DNA of 64,000 nucleotides from an uncultured Lachnospiraceae bacterium (lineage in GTDB: Bacteria > Bacillota > Clostridia > Lachnospirales > Lachnospiraceae): NCBI GenBank assembly GCA_946405625.1, contig CAMJHQ010000015.1:1-64000 (forward strand). The letters run 5' to 3'. Positions 35,230 through 43,621 of the stretch are shown piece after piece. Under the pieces are notes generated by a model. It did not search any database and was not told where the DNA came from. It worked only from the letters and a program-made list of their open reading frames with translations. Both the position numbers and the translations under genes were made by a program. Each line of letters opens with the position of its first letter. Position 1 is the stretch's first letter.

Positions 35230-35625
35230 ATGATTTCAACAAAGGGACGTTATGCTCTTCGAGTTATGATCGATCTTGCACAACATGAGGGTGAGGGTTA
35301 TATTCCTCTTAAGGATATTGCAGAAAGACAAGGTATATCAAAGAAGTACCTTGAGATAATTGTAAAGGAGCTGGTTGCCGGCGATCTGATCAGCGGCGTA
35401 AGCGGCAAAGGCGGCGGCTATATGTTGAGCCGAAAGTCTTCACGTTATACTGCCGGCGAGATCATAGAACTGATGGAAGGTTCACTCGCACCGGTTGCCT
35501 GCCTTAAGGATAAGGAATATGATTGTCCTCGTAAACGCGGCTGCGAAACACTTCCGATGTGGAAGGAATACTATAAAATGACTCACAACTTCTTCTATAA
35601 GAAAAAATTATCCGAGCTGCTGTAA
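35230..35625 (+). CDS. Rrf2 family regulator (CymR/IscR type)
   Basis: 131 residues. N-terminal winged helix (MISTKGRYALRVMIDLA; recognition helix SKKYLEIIVKEL) and wing SGKGGGYMLSR. Three Cys at 91, 99 and 105 lie in the loop where IscR-type members bind a [2Fe-2S] cluster; CymR itself lacks this set. It is divergent from cysK with a TACCTA/TAGGTA dyad between them, so it probably controls cysK and itself, either as the cysteine regulator CymR or as an iron-sulfur sensor. Good AGGAGG site. Confidence 0.9.
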   Translation: MISTKGRYALRVMIDLAQHEGEGYIPLKDIAERQGISKKYLEIIVKELVAGDLISGVSGKGGGYMLSRKSSRYTAGEIIELMEGSLAPVACLKDKEYDCPRKRGCETLPMWKEYYKMTHNFFYKKKLSELL

Positions 35626-35640
35626 GCAGCCCGGTTTTTT
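35612..35640 (+). terminator. Terminator of the rrf2 gene
   Basis: GCTGCT/AGCAGC stem extended by CCG/CGG around one mismatch, then six T. The stop codon lies in the hairpin. Confidence 0.85.
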
Positions 35641-35670
35641 CATTGTAACCAAACATATTGAAGTTTTTGA

Positions 35671-37344
35671 TCAAAAGCTTTCCATCAATCCTTCAAGTCC
35701 CCGCTCTTTATAAATCTTTTTATAATATTCAACCTCATCTCTGATAAGTCCGTCAATCGCATTCATGCTGAGTAATTCAACAGGTGCCTTATCATCCGTA
35801 AGTATCAGGTTTCCCGCCTCATACTCATTAAGTCCTACCTTAACTTTCTCCATCATTGCTTTAAGATCTGCATCCTCCTCAGCTTCAATTCCGATACTGA
35901 GCCTTTTTACTATATCAGGATTCTGAGATGCAAAGAGTTCTCTGTTTGTATTATTCGAAACGTCAACCGTATATACCGAAGGAAATACCGTGGATATCGT
36001 ATCTGAAAGATACTCATTTATACCACCCTCCGTATCGGTCTTCATATTCATATTTACAACCATCACACCATCATCGGTAAGATGTTCCTTAACAAGAGTG
36101 AAGAATTCAACAGATGACATCTGGAAGGGAATCGTTATATCCTGATATGCATCTACCATGATCACATCAAACTTCTTCATCTCCCCATCCGACTTTGCAG
36201 CGGAACTCAGGCATTGCAGATATGCCCTTCCGTCATAGGTTGTGACCTTGACATCCTCAGGAAGCTCAAAGTATTCATGTGCAAGATCCGTTATCTTCTG
36301 ATCTATCTCAACCCCTTCGACAGTGGCATTATCGAAATATCTGCTGCACTGTGTTGCATAGGTTCCGGAACCCATTCCAAGGATCAGAATATCAACATTA
36401 TCCTTCTCCTTGATCCCTGCCATATAAGGAGCAGCCATTGCATAATCATAATACATTCCCGTGAGTGTCTTCTCTTTGCGATATACTGACTGAACTCCGA
36501 AGAGAACATTTGTGGAAAGAACAACCTTGGAATCATCCTCATAAACCTGAAGATAGTTATAGATTGATTCTCCTTCGTAAGTAAGATCCTTTTCCCAGAA
36601 CGCGAACGAATCACCATGTCCGAATATACATGACAGAAGGAATATCACTACTCCGACTATTGCCTTTACCGATTTCTTCTTTCCCGCTATAAAGTATATT
36701 ATGGCAAGAAGCATAAGTATTCCCGCGAAAATAAGAAATGTAATGCTTGTACCGACAGCAGGAATACTTATAAATGTCGGAACAAAGGTTCCTATAATAC
36801 TTCCGATAGTATTTGAAGCATTCAGATATCCGACTACCTTTCCGCTGTCATCAAGACTGTCAACCGTGTACTTAACAAGTGATGGTGTTACGGTTCCGAG
36901 CAGAAAAAGCGGAAATACAAAGATTATCATACATGCTGCAAATGCAGCGATAACAAGGAAATTCGTGCTGATCGTAAATACAAGAAGTGCAGATATACCT
37001 ATTACTATATACTTACCCGCAACCGGAATAAGCGCTATCCATATCGCCGCGATAATAATCCTTCCATATAATTTGTCGGGATTAGGGTTCTTATCAGCCC
37101 AACGTCCGCCCATGATATTTCCGAGTGCCATTGCTATCATAATTGTTCCGATTATGATCGTCCAGACAATCTGAGATGAACTGAAATATGGCGCCAGAAG
37201 CCTGCTTGCGCCAAGTTCTACCGCCATAACCGACATACCTGCAAAGAACTCCGTCAGATACAGGTACATTTTATTATTCAGAATAGGATTCTTTCTGATC
37301 TCCCCGGTGTTATTCTCACTATCCTTTGTTTTTAAATTACTCAT
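35671..37344 (-). CDS. Membrane-fused spermidine-synthase-like protein
   Basis: 557 residues. The N-terminal half has about eight to ten membrane helices (from YLTEFFAGMSVMAVELGASRLLAPYF to about residue 235), the C-terminal half a spermidine-synthase-like Rossmann domain with the nucleotide-binding stretch LILGMGSGTYATQC, EGVEIDQKITDLA and FDVIMVDAYQD. The usual polyamine-synthase active-site Asp pair is not clearly conserved, so the small-molecule product is uncertain. Such fusions are common and mostly uncharacterised. Monocistronic. Confidence 0.8.
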   Translation of the reverse strand: MSNLKTKDSENNTGEIRKNPILNNKMYLYLTEFFAGMSVMAVELGASRLLAPYFSSSQIVWTIIIGTIMIAMALGNIMGGRWADKNPNPDKLYGRIIIAAIWIALIPVAGKYIVIGISALLVFTISTNFLVIAAFAACMIIFVFPLFLLGTVTPSLVKYTVDSLDDSGKVVGYLNASNTIGSIIGTFVPTFISIPAVGTSITFLIFAGILMLLAIIYFIAGKKKSVKAIVGVVIFLLSCIFGHGDSFAFWEKDLTYEGESIYNYLQVYEDDSKVVLSTNVLFGVQSVYRKEKTLTGMYYDYAMAAPYMAGIKEKDNVDILILGMGSGTYATQCSRYFDNATVEGVEIDQKITDLAHEYFELPEDVKVTTYDGRAYLQCLSSAAKSDGEMKKFDVIMVDAYQDITIPFQMSSVEFFTLVKEHLTDDGVMVVNMNMKTDTEGGINEYLSDTISTVFPSVYTVDVSNNTNRELFASQNPDIVKRLSIGIEAEEDADLKAMMEKVKVGLNEYEAGNLILTDDKAPVELLSMNAIDGLIRDEVEYYKKIYKERGLEGLMESF

Positions 37345-37377
37345 TACATCTCTCCAAAATCAGTTGATAATATATGA

Positions 37378-37490
37378 CCTCGGCCATCTCTTCCTGATCA
37401 TTTCTTTCAGGCCATCTCTTTCTGGTCATTTATTCCAGATCATTTCATTCAGGTCATCTCTTCCGGATTATTTCTTCTCTGTCATCTTCT
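37378..37490. repeat. About 14-bp minisatellite at the 3' end of the AraC gene
   Basis: Eight or so imperfect copies of (G)GTCATTTCTTCCAG-like units run from about 37378 through the last codons of the AraC gene at 37468-37490. Copies drift by one or two bases each. Confidence 0.75.
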
Positions 37491-38220
37491 TATGATAATA
37501 TTTCTCTCTGTATGTTCTTGGTGACATATTTGCAACCTTCTTAAATACAGCAGAGAAAGCACTCTGTGAAGAAAATCCCAACGAAAGAGAGATATCCTGT
37601 ATAGATGACTCGGAATATAACAGCATGTTCTGTGCAGTCTTAACCTTGGCCTCATTGATGAACTGATTGACATTCATTCCGGTTTCCTTGACGAAAAGCC
37701 TTGAAAAATATCCCGGACTAAGATCCTCTCTTACCGCCAGCTCATTTACCGTTACAGCTCTGTGAAGATTATCGTAGATATAATCGATACTTCGCCTTAC
37801 GTGCAGAGATATCGCGTCAAGCTTGTTTAGTTCTCTCATGCGCGTCGCAAAATCAATCTGCATTTCCGCGGTGATATCAAGAACCTCCTCAACACTCTTC
37901 GCAACATCTGCTTTTCTTATATAAATATCAGAAAGCGTATAAGCCGTATCGAGTTCCATGCCTCCGTCAATGCAGACTCTGCTGATTACGGCAGCTGCAA
38001 CAACATGATGGTATTTCATATTTCTCAGAGGATCATCCGAGAGCACCCCACGTCCCTCAAGGAAATTCCTTCGAGCTATTTCAAAACGGGCTTTTGTTCC
38101 CTCAACATCGCCGTTCTTAATACGGTTATACTGCTTAAATTCCATATGATAATCCGCCCTGACAAACTCCTCCTGGCGCTGCAGGTACAGACGGTAATTA
38201 AGCATGCTGTTTGTATCCAT
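37468..38220 (-). CDS. AraC family transcriptional regulator
   Basis: 250 residues. C-terminal double helix-turn-helix (about residues 145-245) with DLSPGYFSRLFVKETGMNVN and the AraC signature SIQDISLSLGFSSQSAFSAVFKK. The N-terminal 140 residues are helical, not a cupin, and carry no ligand domain I recognise. Target genes are not evident; its downstream neighbour is the spermidine-synthase-like gene, 120 bp away. The final codons merge into a 14-bp minisatellite. Confidence 0.88.
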   Translation of the reverse strand: MDTNSMLNYRLYLQRQEEFVRADYHMEFKQYNRIKNGDVEGTKARFEIARRNFLEGRGVLSDDPLRNMKYHHVVAAAVISRVCIDGGMELDTAYTLSDIYIRKADVAKSVEEVLDITAEMQIDFATRMRELNKLDAISLHVRRSIDYIYDNLHRAVTVNELAVREDLSPGYFSRLFVKETGMNVNQFINEAKVKTAQNMLLYSESSIQDISLSLGFSSQSAFSAVFKKVANMSPRTYREKYYHKKMTEKK

Positions 38221-38342
38221 GGATTAAACTCCTTTACCCTTCTCCCTCTAAGTAGTTTTCTCTGATACATTTTCACGATTCATTATATCATTAAAATACT
38301 CTTAGAAAAATGATTTTATTTATCTCGTTCAAACAATATAAA

Positions 38343-38367
38343 ATGGATGACCAAATCGATCATCCAT
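38343..38367 (-). terminator. Terminator for the degenerate GGDEF gene
   Basis: An 8-bp stem ATGGATGA/TCATCCAT with a 9-nt loop, followed on the minus strand by TTTATATTG. Confidence 0.65.
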
Positions 38368-38402
38368 CACTTCATACACACTGATTATTATACTTCGCTT
38401 TA

Positions 38403-38482
38403 TTGAAGCCGTTCGGCCGCAGAGGTATCTACCATGAATCGTACAGCACACATTTTTCCGATTTGCGGCCGAATAACTTCAA
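38403..38482. repeat. Extended inverted repeat with symmetric internal loop
   Basis: TTGAAG-N3-TTCGGCCGCA (38403-38421) is matched by TGCGGCCGAA-N3-CTTCAA (38464-38482), 16 paired bases around a 42-nt interior. It lies in the 3' region of the degenerate GGDEF gene, before its terminator. It may be a structured 3' UTR, a small RNA or a mobile-element remnant. Confidence 0.75.
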
Positions 38483-38519
38483 CACATAATGAAAGTTATG
38501 AAAGGGAGTCTTCATTATG

Positions 38520-39401
38520 TCACACTGCTATATTAATACTTATTGTATTCTCCTGGTCAGGTCCTATCATTGTCGATGAAATGCTGATATCCATCATTTC
38601 TCCGAAGCCTACTGCCCGGAGCTTGTTCTTTAATCTGTTTAAAACACCCGGTATGAACTGACCGGACATTTCGGGAAGAAGCACGCATAACTGATTTCCG
38701 ATAAGTGTCATTGAATCACTTTCTCTGAGTGTATGACGTACTGCTTCAACATATCTGCATAGAATTTCCGTATAGATATCTATATCCAGCTCATCATCAT
38801 AAGGATAGAAAGTTATTTCCATTTCACATGCAGGTCTCTTATAAGTCTTGATGTATTTGTTCATATAATCATAAACGACGCGGAACTCATTTTCATCAAG
38901 CCACATTGCACCGCCCTCATCATCAGCATCATCCTTATCATAAAATGCAATATTATGTCCGCCTGATGAACTGACATAATCAAGTGCCTTGTCCGCCTTG
39001 GTAAAAAGCTCGAGATAATCATCTCCCTGCTCCGGAACTATGACCGCTCCGATCGATACTTCAACCGATGCAGAAACATCATCTCTTATACGATCCGATA
39101 TCGATTCATTGATCTTCTTGACCCCTTTGAAATATATTTCAGCCAGATCTTTCTTATTCTTTATATCATAGAAAAATATCACAAACTCAGAATCTCCGAG
39201 ACCCGCCTTTATATAATCAACCTCGGTGGCAGCATCAATGATACCGATCAGCTCTTCTCTGAGCTGTTTGATCAAGGCATCTCCTGCCACATCCTTTATG
39301 TGACTCAGTTCTTCATAATTATCAATCCTTACAATCGCCAGAATGCCACTGTCTTCTTTACATGCTTCTTTCAGTCTCTCGATCACTTTAGATTCACTCA
39401 T
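38520..39401 (-). CDS. Degenerate GGDEF-domain protein
   Basis: 293 residues, soluble. The N-terminal domain (about 15-165) has the diguanylate cyclase fold, but the active loop reads GLGDSEF rather than GGDEF and the chain ends the domain with SIGAVIVPEQGDDYLELFTKADKALDYV, the normal GGDEF C-terminal helix. The second half (about 175-293) looks like another much-eroded copy. Enzyme activity is unlikely; a cyclic-di-GMP or protein binding role is possible. Good GGAGGT ribosome site. Stand-alone gene. Confidence 0.75.
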   Translation of the reverse strand: MSESKVIERLKEACKEDSGILAIVRIDNYEELSHIKDVAGDALIKQLREELIGIIDAATEVDYIKAGLGDSEFVIFFYDIKNKKDLAEIYFKGVKKINESISDRIRDDVSASVEVSIGAVIVPEQGDDYLELFTKADKALDYVSSSGGHNIAFYDKDDADDEGGAMWLDENEFRVVYDYMNKYIKTYKRPACEMEITFYPYDDELDIDIYTEILCRYVEAVRHTLRESDSMTLIGNQLCVLLPEMSGQFIPGVLNRLKNKLRAVGFGEMMDISISSTMIGPDQENTISINIAV

Positions 39402-39681
39402 GACGCTACCTCCTCTTTTAATATTTTCTGACTTTTCTACTGCACCCCGTTTATTTTCGTCATCTTATGCTTTGGCTGTTAATCTATCATAAACAAAATT
39501 CTGTCTTTTATAATAATTTGCTGTTTTTTATAAAAATCACACCTGTCATTGTGAACAATTTATGACTATAATCAAATATGAACAAATATACACTGTCTTT
39601 TCACAGAATAGCCATAAATATTATGGTTTCAGACCTTCAACTCAAAATACAGATTGTGCGCATCCTATGATCATAAGATAA

Positions 39682-39709
39682 TTGACACGACCACCTGTTA
39701 TGTTATCAT
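39682..39709 (+). promoter_or_regulatory. Candidate promoter of the 5'-nucleotidase gene
   Basis: TTGACA (39682-39687), 16-bp spacer, TATCAT (39704-39709), about 150 bp before the gene. An interrupted inverted repeat (CACCT...ATGTT / AACAT AGGTG) overlaps it. The remaining 39402-39681 spacer shows no gene. Confidence 0.65.
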
Positions 39710-39733
39710 TGAACATAGGTGTCATAAGACGAC

Positions 39734-39785
39734 GCAGCCTGAGTCTACGGAGCGAAGATGACTCAGCCTGAATCTATGGAGCGAC
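39734..39785. repeat. 30-bp duplication in the 5'-nucleotidase leader
   Basis: CAGCCTGAGTCTACGGAGCG at 39734 is repeated as CAGCCTGAATCTATGGAGCG at 39764. Confidence 0.85.
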
Positions 39786-39856
39786 ACTGACGCACATCAG
39801 ATGCTCCGACAATTGAATTGCCAAGTAGTTCACACAATATTCTCGGAGGATTATAC

Positions 39857-41341
39857 ATGAAGAACATCAAAAAGCTTACCCTGCTCCACTCAAATGACCT
39901 GCACGGAGACTTTCTCGCAGAAGAGCTCGATGAGAAGCTTGTCGGCGGCGTATCTATGCTTTCCGGTTATATCAACAAAGTCAGACGTGAAGAGAAAAAT
40001 GTAATCTACGCTATTTCGGGAGATATGTTCCGCGGCTCTGTAATCGATTCGGAGTTTAAGGGAGTATCAACCATTCAGATAATGAATACACTCGGTCCCG
40101 ACATTGTCACCCTCGGAAACCATGAGGTTGACTATGGTCTCGCGCACCTTCTCTTTCTTGAAAAATGTGCGGAATTCCCGATCATAAATGCAAATATGTA
40201 TATCACTACAAACCATAAGAGACTCTTCTCTCCATGCAAGATAATCGAAATTGACGGAATGAAGATTCTCTTCATCGGAATACTCACCGAGATGACTCTT
40301 CTTGAATGCCGAAAGGACAATCTTATCGGAACCTTTGTAACACTCAAAGATGCCGCCGAAGAAGTCGGACGGATCTGCAATACATATAATTCTATTGATG
40401 TGGACTTTACTGTTCTTCTTACTCATATCGGATTTGAGGAAGATAAACATCTTGCGGAAATGCTCGATCCCGCTTGGGGAGTGGACATGATAATCGGCGG
40501 ACACTCTCATACATTCCTGACAGAGCCCGCCGAAGTAAATGGCATCCCGATTGTTCAGGCCGGAATCGGCACTGATCAGATAGGACGTTTTGATATTAAT
40601 ATTGATATCGACAATAACTGTATAGATAGCTATACATGGAAACCTGTTCCCATTAATTCGGATAATTGTCCGAAAGACACTTCCATAGAGCAGGTAATAA
40701 ATATATATAAGAATCAGACTGATCAAATCTACGGACGCATCATTACAAGCTTTATAAGAGAACTGACGCATCCGACCAGAACACGGGAAACAGAACTCGG
40801 AAACCTCTTTGCCGATACATTGAAGGAGGCTCTCGGGGTAGATATTTTCCTAATGGCATCCGGCTCCATACGTTCCGAAAAACTCGGTCCGATAGTTACT
40901 AAGGGAGACTTAAATGCCTGCTTCCCTTATGACGATACCGCACACCTCCTTTACTGGACAGGTGCACAGCTTAAGCATGCAATTGCTCATATGCTCCGTG
41001 ATGAAACACTCGACGGAGCCCACACCGAGTTTTATCAGCTTTCCAAAGGTCTTGAAGTCGAATATGATCAGAGCTCACATTCCTTTATAAAGTTTGATTT
41101 CGAAGGAGTGCCCGTGGAAGATGACAGAGTTTTCAGCATAGGACTTCAGCAATACCATTTTAACAACATGAAGGACTCCTTCAACCTTAATCTTGAGGAG
41201 GTTGAAAAGATCAAAAAGGCAAGGGTTGTTGCAAGCTCCTGCCGTGTTGTTATCGAAGAAATCCTATCAGCCGGTCAGCATCAGAATGCTGAAATCGAAG
41301 GAAGAATCGTTATTCATCTTTCAAACGGCAATACTATCTGA
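39857..41341 (+). CDS. 5'-nucleotidase / UshA-like metallophosphoesterase
   Basis: 494 residues. Two-metal phosphoesterase domain with HSNDLHGDF, SGDMFRGS, LGNHEVDYG and GGHSHTF, followed by the C-terminal 5'-nucleotidase substrate domain (SGSIRSEKLGPIVTKGDL, FPYDDT). No signal peptide, so it appears cytoplasmic, unlike classical UshA. Removes phosphate from nucleotides or related esters. Start ATG 39857 behind CGGAGG; the frame from 39818 is rejected. Convergent with the DUF4353 gene, 21 bp apart. Confidence 0.88.
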   Translation: MKNIKKLTLLHSNDLHGDFLAEELDEKLVGGVSMLSGYINKVRREEKNVIYAISGDMFRGSVIDSEFKGVSTIQIMNTLGPDIVTLGNHEVDYGLAHLLFLEKCAEFPIINANMYITTNHKRLFSPCKIIEIDGMKILFIGILTEMTLLECRKDNLIGTFVTLKDAAEEVGRICNTYNSIDVDFTVLLTHIGFEEDKHLAEMLDPAWGVDMIIGGHSHTFLTEPAEVNGIPIVQAGIGTDQIGRFDINIDIDNNCIDSYTWKPVPINSDNCPKDTSIEQVINIYKNQTDQIYGRIITSFIRELTHPTRTRETELGNLFADTLKEALGVDIFLMASGSIRSEKLGPIVTKGDLNACFPYDDTAHLLYWTGAQLKHAIAHMLRDETLDGAHTEFYQLSKGLEVEYDQSSHSFIKFDFEGVPVEDDRVFSIGLQQYHFNNMKDSFNLNLEEVEKIKKARVVASSCRVVIEEILSAGQHQNAEIEGRIVIHLSNGNTI

Positions 41342-41362
41342 ACATAACGCATATGCATTGTG

Positions 41363-42928
41363 TCAGATTGAATCATCTTCATCTGAATTCTTTTGATTTT
41401 TTCTATCACGGCGATTATTTTCGGGCAGCTGATCAAAATCGCCATCAGGAATATAACTATCATCCGGTCTGAAGCCGGCATCCGGATTGAAATTTCCATC
41501 CGGTCTAAAACTGTCATCCGGATTGAAATTATCATTATGCCTGAAGTTATCTCCCGAATTAAACCCGTCTTCAGGATTCATATTATCAAATTCCTGCATA
41601 CCGCCGCCCGGGCCTTTACCGCCCGGGCCGAATTGTTGATTGGATATGGAATTCGTCTCAACACCGTTCTCAATTATTGTTCCGCCGTTATATTCCGCTT
41701 TTCCATCATAATCAAAGGTAGACTGCCCCGATATATTTATCGTACCGCCGTTTATAACGATATTCCCGTTCGAATCTATTCCATCGGTATCTCCGACTCC
41801 CATTTTAATGGTAATCTCACCGCCGTTCATCTCAAACGTAGGTGTATACTGCCCTGACTTTGCTGCTGCATTTATACCGTCATCAGATGCTGTTATATCT
41901 ATCTTTCCGTCATCTATCCTTATATATGTTCCTTCTATACATTCGCCCCCTTCAAGCGTGAAGCTGCCGCCCTTGATATCAATCGTTGTGGTTGCGTGGA
42001 TTGCATCGTCTTCAGCCTTTATATTAAATGTACCGCCGCTGATATAGACAGCTCCGATAGAATCATCATCACTATCCTCTGCATGAAGTCCGTCATTGCA
42101 CTGCGTTACTGTTATCGTACCATCCGCAATCTCTATAGCATCATGAGCTTCAAAAGCATTACCCGAACAGTTTATATTCACCTTTCCTCCTGTAATCTTA
42201 AGTATATCCTTACTCGAAACCGCATTATCAGAAGATGATATACTAAGAGTTCCAAGTCCGTTCAGCACCAGATCATCTTTAGAAAAGATAACCGCATCGG
42301 TATTCGTATCTCCATCGGCTTCGAATTCTCCGGTGACCTCAAGTGTATTCTCGGACTCTGTGGTTGTAACGAATACCTTGTCTGCGCTTTTGACATATAT
42401 TACAGGTCTCTTGTCATTCGTTACGGAAACACCATCAAGAACTATCTGAATCTTATCCTCGTCTCCCGCATCAACCGTTACAGTAACATTTGACGCATCT
42501 CCGGAAAGTACATATACACCTTCCTTCGTAACAGAAATGTCCTGATCACTCGTAAGCGTGATCATCTCTGCTCCCTCAAGCTCCGCTGTCTGCTCGAGAT
42601 CTCTATCGGTGAATATCTCCTGATCTCCGTCTGCTGTTTTTGTCTCTTCTTCATCTGAACTTTCACTCTTTACATTATCATTTTCAGATCTCTTCTCCGA
42701 TTCTCCATTCTTTCCGCCGTCATTTTCCGACGCTTTATCATTTCTATCCTCGGATTTTGAGTTCTCTGTTGTACCGATCTCATTTCGTTCGGCTGCATCC
42801 GTGCTGCTTTCCGTCCTGACTGTTTCCGCATTGCTGATTCCCGCTGTTCCGGAACATGCAGTCATAAATCCCGCCATAACCATCGCCGCAAATGTAATAT
42901 ATAATCTTCTCATTTTTATATTTCTCAT
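41363..42928 (-). CDS. Carbohydrate-binding beta-helix lipoprotein (DUF4353)
   Basis: 521 residues. Lipobox FMTAC near residue 25 anchors it outside. A Glu/Lys/Ser-rich linker is followed by a run of short right-handed-helix-type strands (VLNGLGTLSISSSDNAVSSKD, ITGGKVNINCSGNAFEAHD and similar), the DUF4353 pattern. The tail has Gly/Pro (FGPGGKGPGGGM) and then FNPDDSFRPDGNFNPDAGF-type decapeptide repeats. Located 12 nt downstream of a DUF4956 gene that overlaps a VTC gene, so the three form an operon at the envelope. Confidence 0.8.
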   Translation of the reverse strand: MRNIKMRRLYITFAAMVMAGFMTACSGTAGISNAETVRTESSTDAAERNEIGTTENSKSEDRNDKASENDGGKNGESEKRSENDNVKSESSDEEETKTADGDQEIFTDRDLEQTAELEGAEMITLTSDQDISVTKEGVYVLSGDASNVTVTVDAGDEDKIQIVLDGVSVTNDKRPVIYVKSADKVFVTTTESENTLEVTGEFEADGDTNTDAVIFSKDDLVLNGLGTLSISSSDNAVSSKDILKITGGKVNINCSGNAFEAHDAIEIADGTITVTQCNDGLHAEDSDDDSIGAVYISGGTFNIKAEDDAIHATTTIDIKGGSFTLEGGECIEGTYIRIDDGKIDITASDDGINAAAKSGQYTPTFEMNGGEITIKMGVGDTDGIDSNGNIVINGGTINISGQSTFDYDGKAEYNGGTIIENGVETNSISNQQFGPGGKGPGGGMQEFDNMNPEDGFNSGDNFRHNDNFNPDDSFRPDGNFNPDAGFRPDDSYIPDGDFDQLPENNRRDRKNQKNSDEDDSI

Positions 42929-42940
42929 AATCCATCCTCC

Positions 42941-43621
42941 TTATAAACTATCCACGTTATCTATCTGTCTTCCAAGACTTATATCGAGATTACCGTTTCT
43001 TGTTCTTATCTCGTCTATCATCGACTTCGTTGAAACTCCGCTCTTAAGTGCTACACTGAGAGTCAGCTTATAGAGACTGCCCATATTTGCGGTCTTCACT
43101 TCTTCATATGTATAATTTGAAAGATATTTATCAAAGATATCCTCAAACCTTCCTTCATAATCCAGGTTTTCCGGAACTGTAATCTTCAGTATCCGATGAT
43201 GCTCCTCATTTCCTCCGATATTCATCATATTAAGCATAAGATTGACAGCCGATATAACCAGCGTAAAAAGAATTGCTACACCTATATACCCCATTCCTGT
43301 GGCAAGTCCGACTGCCATGGAAAGAAAAATGCCTGTTATCTCCTGACCTTTTCCCGGTGCAGATCTGAAACGAACCAGGCTGAAGGCTCCCGCGACTGCA
43401 ACACCGGCTCCGATATTTCCGTTAACCAGAATTATAACCAGCTCCACTATTGTCGGAAGCATTATAAGTGTAGTAGTGAAGCTTCTGGAACACTTATTTC
43501 TTATCGAATATGCCATCGAGATTATCAGTCCGCATATAAGCGATGTCACCGTCACAATTCCAAGCTGTGCAGCAGTAAAGCTTCCATTTGTTATTATTGA
43601 TGAAAAAATATTATTAAGCAT
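42941..43621 (-). CDS. DUF4956 membrane protein
   Basis: 226 residues. About four membrane helices in the first 130 residues, with FSLVRFRSAPGKGQEITGIFLSMAVGLATGMG as the conserved DUF4956 loop, then a soluble alpha/beta tail. The function is unknown, but it typically pairs with a VTC polyphosphate-polymerase-like protein. Here its ATG overlaps the end of the VTC gene by 8 nt, so translation is coupled. Confidence 0.85.
   Translation of the reverse strand: MLNNIFSSIITNGSFTAAQLGIVTVTSLICGLIISMAYSIRNKCSRSFTTTLIMLPTIVELVIILVNGNIGAGVAVAGAFSLVRFRSAPGKGQEITGIFLSMAVGLATGMGYIGVAILFTLVISAVNLMLNMMNIGGNEEHHRILKITVPENLDYEGRFEDIFDKYLSNYTYEEVKTANMGSLYKLTLSVALKSGVSTKSMIDEIRTRNGNLDISLGRQIDNVDSL

Noticed and set aside
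37307-37495. A plus-strand frame across the 14-bp minisatellite
   Set aside because: It only reads the repeat units in another frame and has no start signal.
39580-39680. A 30-codon frame beginning ATGAACAAATATAC in the spacer before the 5'-nucleotidase
   Set aside because: No ribosome site, no recognisable features, and a promoter follows directly after it.
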